Below, piece by piece: positions 56,321-64,000 of a stretch of DNA of 64,000 nucleotides. The stretch spans positions 22,562 to 86,561 of the forward strand of contig SIJG01000229.1 of NCBI GenBank assembly GCA_023374025.1. The letters are read 5' to 3'. The notes beneath the pieces are model-generated. The model did no database searches and had not been told where the DNA came from. It was given only the letters and a program-made list of their open reading frames with translations. This DNA is from Heterodera schachtii. Taxonomy: Eukaryota > Nematoda > Chromadorea > Rhabditida > Heteroderidae. The translations under genes were made by a program, and so were the position numbers. Each line of letters begins with the position of its first letter. The stretch's first letter is position 1.

Positions 56321-57340
56321 GTCGGGGCCAGGCCGTTTTCGTACGGCCGTTTTCGTACGGGGGTCGTTTTCGTACGGCCGTTTTCGTACGGGGGTCGTTT
56401 TCGTACGGCCGTTTTCGTACGAGTGGATATCCAAAAAAATATATAAATTTGTAAAAAATTATGCATTTAAACTATACATATTACTAATATTTAATAATCT
56501 TTTTTAATGTTTTGACCTAATTAGGTTTTTAATTACTACAAAAGATGAATCAACAGCAAGTATCCGAATGCATTTCGTATTTACAAGCGCACTGAGATTG
56601 ACGAGGAGCAATTCCTGTTGGCGGACACTGGCGTTTTTCAAATTCGCGGACAGAGTGGCCCCAACGGTAAGACATTTATTATTTCAACCATTAAATTGTG
56701 GTCATTTACTGTATTAAGGATTATCATTTTTGGAAGAGTGTCTACGGCGGATTGGACCCACGAGGTGAAAGACATTACGCGGATGGCACATTTGCATTGA
56801 CGCCGCCGCTTTTCAGCCAAATCTATGTGTTTTTGGCTAAGTGAGTCTATAGAATGTGTTTGATTAGTTTTAAGCTTTTTTAGATGAGATGGTTAGGTTT
56901 TTCACATTTGCTACTGCCTTTTAACGTCAAAATGTACTGCCATTTACACGCGCAGGTTGCAGCTTCTTTTGGAACGATGGCCAAACTTCGCGCCGCAGAC
57001 AATTTCGCTGGACTTCGAGTTGGCGATGGTCGGTGCGGTCCGCACAGTTCTTCCGGCGTGCAGTGTGCGATGCCAATGTCAATCCCGAAAACCTTAATCA
57101 TTTTCTCGCTGGTATATCCCGAAACTATGAGATGCGGCCTTGTAATGATTTTGTTATTTTCGTATTTTGTTTGGATTCTCAAAAAATTTATGGATGTGAA
57201 ATAAAATGAAAACTTTTGTTTATATTTATTCTGATGCTTTTTCAATTCGATCTGACCCTTGTACAACATCTCGTACGAAAACGGTCCTCGTACGAAAACG
57301 GCCGTACGAAACTGGCCATACGAAAACGACCCGGACCGAC
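56321..57340 (+). mobile_element. Decayed MULE with CGTACG-rich inverted ends
   Basis: Left end GTCGGGGCCAGG followed by five GTTTTCGTACGGCC-type units (56333-56420). The right end is inverted, with CGTACGAAAACGGCC units (57268-57325) and GGACCGAC. Between them lie the transposase exons. Target duplication not found. It differs from the MITEs in this window in that it carries coding sequence. Confidence 0.65.
56557..57097 (+). pseudogene. MULE transposase fragment, three exons
   Basis: Exon A 56557-56666 (YPNAFRIYKRTEIDEEQF...), donor GTAAGA, then a 52-bp intron. Exon B 56719-56840 (WKSVYGGLDPRGERHYADGT, FALTPPLFSQIYVFLAK) with donor GTGAGT. Exon C 56956-57097 (LQLLLERWPNFAPQTISLDF, ELAMVGAVRTVLPACSVRCQ) to TAA. 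DGTF and DFE-A are the first two acidic motifs of MULE DDE transposases. Phase matches between B and C but is off by one between A and B. The third acidic residue, zinc finger and C-terminus are not seen. Inactive remnant. Confidence 0.65.
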
Positions 57341-57381
57341 TTTTGTCGACAAAACTGTTAACAAATCGTATCAAAATTTTT

Positions 57382-57408
57382 CCCGGCGGCGCCTATCGGC
57401 ACCGCCGG
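57382..57408 (+). repeat. GC-rich dyad module
   Basis: CCCGGCGGCGCCTATCGGCA followed by CCGCCGG, the best match to the 11081 copy, just outside the MULE relic and followed by the shared flank TTCCCCAAAAGTTTTATAAA. Confidence 0.7.
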
Positions 57409-57539
57409 CCTACCTTGTTCCCCAAAAGTTTTATAAAAACATATCATTTGAAAATTTTAAGCGTTTTAATAAACTTTATAAAAATGAGGCCCCGAAAGTG
57501 GTGCGATAGGCTTCCGGAAAATGACCAATCAATCACTGA

Positions 57540-58072
57540 GTTTTTTTTGTAGATCGCCCACACTGAGCTTTTTTGTGATTCACCACGGAAAATAAGCATG
57601 AAAAAATTCCAAATTTAGGGGCGAAATTTTGTTAAAATTGCTGTTTTCTCTATGGAAATTAGTTAAAGTTAAGTCAAATAATTATACTTACTGATTGCAT
57701 TTAGAAATGAAGTACATTTAGAAATTTTCAGGATTTAAGGGTCGATTCTCAGGGGTGTATTTTTCCGAAATTTTTTTGGTCGGTTCTTAGGGGGTGTATT
57801 TTTCGTTTTTATTGCATTTTTGTTATAAAATTCCCAAAAATCGCGAAATAAAAACGAAAATAAGCATAAAACGCGAAAATAAGTATAAAAATTATTTTAA
57901 GGGCGAACCTCTAAAATATGCATTTTTAAGCATGAAACGCCAAAATAAGCATTTCGAAGTTCGAATAAGTGCGTTAAAACAAATTTTTCGAACAAAAAAT
58001 GGGTTTTTCGTGCATTTCTCGTCGAGTTAAAGCCGCAGAAAAAATAAGCAAAAACTTAAGAATCCGGCCCTA
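57540..58072 (+). repeat. Mixed repeat debris with a hAT-like right end
   Basis: CGCCCACACTGAGC...GTGATTCACC recalls the foldback element's ends, then GGGTGTATTTTTCGTTTT (inverted CACCCCTAA family), then ACGCGAAAATAAGCAT repeats, and a terminus AAGAATCCGGCCCTA. The 78-codon frame here is repeat-derived. Confidence 0.45.
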
Positions 58073-58349
58073 ATTCTCTATACTATCTAAAAATGATAAT
58101 TTATAATTAGGACAAGTTTTTTCGGGGCGAAAAACTATGGGAATCTAAAAAAAGGCAAATTGTTATGAAAAACTATAAAAAGCTGTGCTTTTTTCTATAG
58201 AAATAAATTAATCGACGTATTTAATTTATTAAATAAATTATTTCAGAATATTTCATTAGAATATAAATAGAGTTTCTACAATGTTTCTTTAATGTAAATA
58301 TTAATTTTATTTTTTCAGCTTTTTAAATATTGTAAATTTTATGCTAATC

Positions 58350-59020
58350 AATAGGAATTATATGGAAATCCATATTTTTTCCTCGACTGTGGGAGGCCTG
58401 AAACGCACGAAAAACTTGTTTTAGCTTGGTTTGAAGCTTCTAGGATGGATTTCTATATCCATATTTTCCATATTTCGCGATTTATGTCCATATTTCCATA
58501 TTTGTCCATATTTTGGCATTTTTATCCATATTTTATGTCCGTATTTTGACATTTTTCCAAAAACCCCTATTAGAACGGCCCCCATCAGGTAAATTGGCCT
58601 TTTTGACCCCTAAAAATTGGAAAAAATTTCCGAAAAAGACATTTTTAGCAAAATTTTGTCGAAAATATTGATTTAATTTAGATTTCCTTAAAAATTAGTT
58701 AATTTATGCCAAAAATAAGCAAAAAAGCGAAAATTTCGCCTTTCAGGTTGATTTTTCGCTAAAATGAGTAAATTTTAACCTGTATCGTTATTTTTCTTCT
58801 AAATTGATTTTAATACAATATGCAGCCATTTTTGTTTGTTTTACTTTGCGTTTAGCAAATTTGAAGAATTTTTGTGAAATCATACTCTAAATTAGGAAAA
58901 ATAAAATTTTATGTCCATATTTTGAGATTTTCGTAATTTTATGTCGATATTTCACGATTTTTTGTCCATATTTTATGGCCTATTTCTCGATTTTATATCA
59001 ATATTTTCTACATCCCTGCT
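58350..59020 (+). repeat. GTCCATATTT-rich dispersed repeat
   Basis: AATCAATAGGAATTATATGG, AAGCTTCTAGGATGGATTTC and many GTCCATATTT repeats. Relatives near 16105-16190 and 37045-37080. Confidence 0.55.
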
Positions 59021-59644
59021 ATCGGAAAATATTTACTTTGACAAATTTTTTTAAACGAAACACAACAATAAATTTTTTATATATTTATTTCTTGATTATT
59101 TTGTCTTCGCCTTTTTCCTAATATTTTTTAAATAATTTTAATCATTTTGAATGGGTTTGATTCATTTCCTTTTTAAGTGCGGGATTCAATATCATATATT
59201 AAATTTTATATCATCATAATTTCTTAGTAAATATGTTTTAATTTTTATTTGAACATTTTACCATTCGGAACATTATATAACAATTATCATATTCCTTGGT
59301 CAAAATTTTCTAAAGTAAATGTGTGAATTGATAATTAGATTATTCATATTTTTAGAGACACTTAACTTCCTTTCTTTAGATATTTGTTAAATTACCAAAA
59401 CACCTTTTAATTATTAAATTATATTCTTCTTTAGTTTAGTGTAAAATTTTTATTTAAAAATTTAGTCATAGGTCAAATAATATTTTATTATTTTTTATCA
59501 GTTTTATTTCTTTAGCATTATATATTTTTTTATTTTTCTGTTGGTATAATAATTCCATTTGCAGTCATTAAATTATTTTTATTTTTATAAAAAAATTAAA
59601 ATTACAAAATAATTTGCTTGAACTTTATTTTTCTTCTTGCCAAG
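59021..59644. other. T-rich stretch, nothing recognised
   Basis: Low-complexity T-rich DNA with no supportable feature. Confidence 0.4.
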
Positions 59645-59701
59645 CATGTCTTTATTCATATTTTGATATGCACTCTCTTCCTTCGCTTCTGTCAATTGAC
59701 G
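59645..59701 (+). CDS. Hydrophobic exon candidate
   Basis: Acceptor TTTTTCTTCTTGCCAAG and donor GTAAATGAG bound 57 nt, phase 0 at both ends, reading HVFIHILICTLFLRFCQLT, a membrane-segment-like peptide. First of four plus-strand islands (59645, 60445, 61661, 62837), two others of which are also hydrophobic. They may be exons of one multi-pass membrane protein, but phases do not yet connect them. Confidence 0.35.
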
Positions 59702-60444
59702 GTAAATGAGGTATGTCTTATGAATATTTCTTTTTTAGTGTGATTTATGTTATGTTATGTTTAAATTATTTATTTTAATATATGTTTTGACAAATTATTT
59801 TTAAATAATGAAAATCGACAAGAATAAATATTTGTTTTTAAAAGAAGGGATTTATTGAAATGGTTTTAATATCATTTTTATAAATTTTTTTATTGGTTTC
59901 TATTCGCTAAAATCTTTTTAAAACAAAAATGAAATACAAAAATCTTGAAAAATTTGGACCCAATAACGATAAAAAATAACTATATAATTGTTGCAAGCTA
60001 GTTTACTTTTTTTCGAAAGATTTTCTAATAAATTTTATTCTCTTTTAATTTTTTAGGACATCCTTTGTCCGACTTTAATTTAATTTAACCTTTTTATGAG
60101 GTTATATTTTTATTTTTGAGATTGTCATGAAATTTGCTTTGTTTTTGTTAAAGATCGGTAGGTATATATTTAGTTTCCTTTTTCCTCAATTGATAAATAA
60201 ATCGACCAACCAATTTTTACATTTTAATTTAGGACTGTTTTACAAGAATATTAAAGTATTTTAATTTTTGGTAAATTAAATGAATATATAAGAAGTTTTA
60301 TGTTGGTTTCACTATGTAATATTTTTCAAATTAATTTGCAATTCTTTGATTTGATCTATTTTCACCCAATTTTTGATAAATTTGATAATAATTTATGCTA
60401 GCTCTTTATCTATTGTCTTTATTTCGTCCAAATTTCGTTACCAG

Positions 60445-60476
60445 TGGCACACGCTCGCTCTCGATTCTGCCGAAAT
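60445..60476 (+). CDS. 32-nt micro-exon candidate
   Basis: Between CCAAATTTCGTTACCAG and GTGAGAAG, reading WHTLALDSAE plus two bases. High G+C and both splice sites good. Unrecognised. Confidence 0.35.
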
Positions 60477-60942
60477 GTGAGAAGTTGAAATATTTCTCAA
60501 AAAAAATTTGATAAATTTTTTATATTAATTAATATGTTATATTCGTATTTCATGAATATATATTATGTATATTTGGAGTTTAATTGGCATTATTATTCAT
60601 TAAAAGGCAATGAAGTTTAATATATTTAAATTATTGAAATTTATTTCATTTTTTTATTTATCATTGAATTAACTTTCTTAAAACATAATTAGAACAAATT
60701 AATTATATATTTTTAATATTTAGATTAATTTTATATTGTTAAATCTTACCGATTCCTTTCGTGTTTTTTTTTAATTCAAAAAATAGTTTGACCATTATCA
60801 AACAAATTTGAGGCAATGATAATAATATAAAAGTAAATCAAGAATTTCTAAAAAGTATCGTAGTCAAAAATCGGTGCTTAAGTAACGAGAAATATAGTGT
60901 CATCCCTACCGAATATTAATATTCATGTATTTCAAATCGTGA

Positions 60943-61392
60943 CCGGAAAATGCGTCAGTGGAAAATGAGTCAGTGGAAAATGCGTCAATAGAAAATGTGT
61001 CAATGATACAAATACTTTTAACATTAAGTTTTGTAGTATTGGTATTAAAATATAGAATATAATTCTAAAGAATATGTATTGAATTCGAACCCCGAATCCG
61101 TATTCGAACAAAATGTCGAAATTTTTGAAATTAGGGTTTTCTTCAAAATTGGTTTAAATACATGGAAACAAACTGAAACCCATCAATCCCCTTCAGTAAG
61201 AAATCATTTATGCCGTTTTTGAACCAAAAATGCTAAGTTCGAAAATTTGGACTTTCAACTTTTTGTTCGAATTCGGGTCCGGGATTCGTAATAGACCGAA
61301 ATGGATACCGGATCCGTGGTCAATGACCTCCAAAACGTAAGGAACTTGTTTTTATGACAATAAAACATTCACTGACGCATTTTCTACTGCTT
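60943..61392 (+). mobile_element. Nested inverted-repeat element, about 450 bp
   Basis: Outer ends: tandem AAAATGCGTCAGTGG units on the left, CACTGACGCATTTTCTACTG on the right. Inside, a second dyad: CGAACCCCGAATCCGTATTC (61086) against GAATTCGGGTCCGGGATTCG (61270). No clear target duplication, no coding frame. MITE-like by structure only. Confidence 0.5.
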
Positions 61393-61660
61393 TTTAATAT
61401 TAGTTTTATTGAAGAATTAATTTTTAATCGTTTTTAACTTTATGTAATAACAATTATCATCTGTTAACTAAATCCAACATTGTTAGTATCATTCGGTAGC
61501 CCTAAGAGTCATCTATTAGCCTGCAAAATTTCGAAAATTTTCGTTAATGTTCAAGAAAGTTATGGCCAAAAATGACTGAAAATCTGGTTTCGGATCTATG
61601 CCTAGGGGCCAAAAGTTCGGGGCCCAACTGAAGTAAACTCATCAAATTTAAATAATTTAA

Positions 61661-61831
61661 ATGTTCATGCTTAAAGGCTTATTAGCTGCTTTTGACCAAT
61701 TCCCATCAATTGCTGTGGACAATGAATCGGATTGCGCAATATGTCTTGATCAAATCCGTGCCGGAATTCATTCTTTTATAATCTTTGCATTATATACTGT
61801 ATTTTTGATATTATGTGAGTTTTTAATTTAA
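61661..61831 (+). CDS. Short frame with CAICLDQ and a hydrophobic tail
   Basis: 56 codons from ATG: LLAAFDQFPSIAVDNESDCA, ICLDQIRAG, then FIIFALYTVFLILC, a membrane-segment-like end. CAICLDQ matches the first Cys pair of RING fingers, but no further Cys/His pairs follow. The frame may be an exon ending at the donor GTGAGT at 61815 rather than an ORF ending at 61831, and starting at CTTAAAG (61675) rather than the ATG. Function unknown. Confidence 0.35.
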   Translation: MFMLKGLLAAFDQFPSIAVDNESDCAICLDQIRAGIHSFIIFALYTVFLILCEFLI

Positions 61832-62836
61832 GATTTTTTCATTCTGAGCATTTTAATATCTATATTTTATCCTTAGGCAAACTTTTTTAATTATATAGGA
61901 TTTAAAAATAAAAATAAATTTATTTAGTTTTTAAAAATGAAAAATTATTGTGATTTTTTTAATTAATGTATTCATAAGACGTAATAGTTTATTATATCTA
62001 TATACAAAATTTATTGACAAATACCGTCTTTTCAAAATTCCTAGGCATTACCGTTCATCCTAAAAATTTAACAAGTCTTTTTTGTGTTTCTTGTATTTGT
62101 TTTTTATTTTATCAATTTTTCAAGTAATATAATAAATATTTGTAAGTATAACTTCCTATTCCAACAGTATACAAATAAATAATTGAAATTTTAATTTTGT
62201 TTTATTTTTACAGAAATTCATTAATTTTTTTTGAATTAGAATTTACATTAGAATTTAATTATTTTAAAATATTTTTTTTACGTAATTTGGGTTCAGATAA
62301 TTGCATTAGTAATATTGAAAAAATCCAGCCCATTCAGAGAAATTTTTTTTAATACATCTTAGTCTCGTCTGTTCATATTTTGTTTTAATATTTTTAAATT
62401 TAAATTTACCTTAGTGATTTAATTTTATTAATTCATAGTGTAATAAGTTTTTTCTTTATTTTAAGAATACTTTATTATCAGTACCAAATTTTGACCCTTT
62501 TTCTATGTCCCGCCTGACCACATAAAATCTAATAGATTTTTGTTCATTTCTGATCTTATTTCTTTCTGTTTTTTTTTAGTTAAATTCATAGGTGAATATA
62601 ATTTATTTTAATTTGTATGATTTACCAATCTTATGAAATTCTTTTGCAATAAACCTAAATTATTTCGTTTAATGGCATAATTATAATTAAAAGCAAATAA
62701 AATTTGTGATTTTATTCTCGGCGTTGTATATCAATTGTTCATATTTTGAAAATTGGCAAAATATTTGTTCACTGTTTAGGGAATCTTTTATCAAGTTGAG
62801 TACTATTTTTGTTATTTATTTTTAAATATTTTTCAG
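61832..62836. other. T-rich stretch, nothing recognised
   Basis: Low-complexity T-rich DNA. An acceptor-like TTATCCTTAG near 61877 is followed by only a few open codons. Confidence 0.35.
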
Positions 62837-62945
62837 GATTTTACTTATAATTTGGATTTCATTGTTCCTGATGGTGTGTGCTCTGTGCATTAATGTGTAT
62901 GCCTTACAAAGGAGAGGTACCCTAAGTGACGGTGGGACTTCCTAA
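62837..62945 (+). CDS. Candidate last exon: membrane helix and C-terminal tail
   Basis: Acceptor TTTAAATATTTTTCAG, one split base, then 35 codons to TAA: ILLIIWISLFLMVCALCINV, a strong transmembrane segment, then YALQRRGTLSDGGTS, a positively charged and polar tail as expected on the cytosolic side. The start frame is set by the acceptor. It is the most gene-like island of this cluster; it could be the end of a receptor or other membrane protein. No family recognised. Confidence 0.5.
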
Positions 62946-63074
62946 TGAAACTTACAGGGTATGTAGATTACCCCTCCTTTGTATTATAAAATTTTTTTTA
63001 TTTTTGCTAAATGAAGCTTCTGGCCGAGATATGGTTTTTCTTTTTGGGCATATCAATATCTTTTACAACGTAAA

Positions 63075-63150
63075 GCCAAGGTGAGCGGCGATGGCCTAGT
63101 GGGTATGCCTTCAATTCTTTTTTCTTCTTCTAAAATTCAATTCCCCCACC
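63075..63150 (+). ncRNA. Degenerate tRNA-like or SINE-like Pol III box pair
   Basis: GGCGATGGCCTAGTGGGTAT contains a consensus A box (TGGCCTAGTGGG) and a D-arm-like dyad (GGC...GCC). About 40 bp on, AAATTCAATTCCC resembles a B box. Acceptor and anticodon stems do not form, and the middle is T/C-rich, so it is at most a tRNA pseudogene or SINE head. Confidence 0.35.
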
Positions 63151-64000
63151 CTGCAAATAATTGTTTTAGTTCTTTTCCCTATCCAAAATATTTTTAATAT
63201 CTTATTAACATAATAATTGGTCTTAATATTTTTTAATTTTTATTTTAAATGTTAGAATAAAATTTTGAAAAATTGAAAAATACTCCCAAAAAACCAAAAA
63301 GTTCTCTGCTTGCAATTTAAAAAATAATTTTATCTGAAAAAGACCAATTTATCCTCGAACAGCTTAAATGTATTTGTTTTTAACAAATATTTTCGAACAT
63401 ATTTTGGCATATTTTTGGGTTTTAGCACATTTTCAAAATTTTTCAAATAAAAATTTCCTCTCTAATAATTATCAGATTCTCATAATGTCAATATTTATTA
63501 AAATTATGTTGTATGGAATTTTGTAAGTCACTAAATTTATTGCAAAGTTTTCATTTTATTTATTTTTATATATTCATAAAAATAAAATTACTCATATTTC
63601 TTTCTGTTTTAATTTTATTTTTTCATCATTTTGTCTATTAAAGCTAATTTTATAGTAATTCGAAAAATCAATGTTAGGGTCAGGCAAAAAACGATACATT
63701 AGAATACAGTTCAGCAAATTAAACTGGTCGGAAATATAAAAATAGTAATTTTTATATAAATTTATTATATTTAATAATCATTTTTTATCATAAGTTGCAT
63801 ATTTTAGGAAAATGATCTTTAATAATCTAAGATCATTTTTACTTTTTATTTTTTAATTATTTTGTTTTTATTAATTAACAGTTATATGTTTTTTGCCTCA
63901 CATCTACTTCTTGAGATAATAGATACAAAGGTTTGTGAATACAATTGTCTCTATAAAAAAAATATTTATCAACATGAATTTCGAGAAATATAATTTAACA
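63151..64000. other. AT-rich stretch, nothing recognised
   Basis: Low-complexity AT-rich DNA to the window end with no supportable feature. Confidence 0.4.

Noticed and set aside
57794..58030. 78-codon plus-strand frame
   Set aside because: Lies in AAGCAT/ACGCGAAAATA repeat debris with biased Lys/Ile/Phe content; no domain.

Overview
The window is eukaryotic and extremely AT-rich (by eye well over 75% A+T). Exon-like islands are tiny and bounded by short T-rich acceptors (TTTATTTCAG, TTTTCTTGCAG) and GTAAGT/GTGAGT donors. One retrotransposon gag resembles those of nematode Ty3/gypsy elements. I read it as a nematode-like (at least invertebrate) intron-rich or heterochromatic region. No rRNA, canonical tRNA, complete cellular gene or CRISPR is visible. 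Base use is strand-asymmetric in long blocks: A-rich on the + strand at about 1-8,240 and 28,100-41,000, T-rich at about 8,240-28,000 and 46,600-64,000.

Layout. 1-8,240: decayed duplicated segments, a MULE-type MITE with a 10-bp target duplication (4314-4973), a 25-bp minisatellite and minus-strand micro-exon-like islands. 8,240-28,000: plus-strand exon-like islands; an 8-bp-TSD hAT MITE (10842-12002) whose unoccupied paralogous site lies near 24,410; an OTU-like pseudogene (14981-15484); an unrecognised pseudogene (22631-22800); and a CT/GA-rich foldback MITE (26667-27748). 28,100-41,000: segments paralogous to the first block (same minisatellite, same 25-nt micro-exon), a 939-bp foldback element with 26-bp terminal tandem repeats (37088-38026) and a hAT MITE (39033-39782). 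41,000-46,000: a two-exon, phase-compatible gene remnant directly followed by a Ty3/gypsy mosaic (42318-45817) with pol on + and gag on -, which itself carries a nested miniature LTR element (43185-44402). 46,000-64,000: more exon-like islands, a hAT MITE (55545-55798), a MULE transposase relic with CGTACG-rich inverted ends (56321-57340), and a set of hydrophobic exons ending in a C-terminal membrane exon (59645-62945).

The most interesting object is the nested element at 43185-44402: three 205-bp LTRs (TGTCGC...GCGACA) alternate with two ~301-bp non-coding internal domains, each with a primer-binding site and polypurine tract, inside a perfect 5-bp target duplication (AGCGT). Every LTR carries the same 75-bp tRNA-like module with a consensus Pol III A box. 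This is a terminal-repeat retrotransposon in miniature (TRIM) organised like plant Cassandra, but with a tRNA-like rather than a 5S-like module.

All exon calls come from reading frames and splice motifs alone; single short islands are weak. The better ones have paralogues that keep length, frame and splice sites, or neighbouring exons with matching phase.
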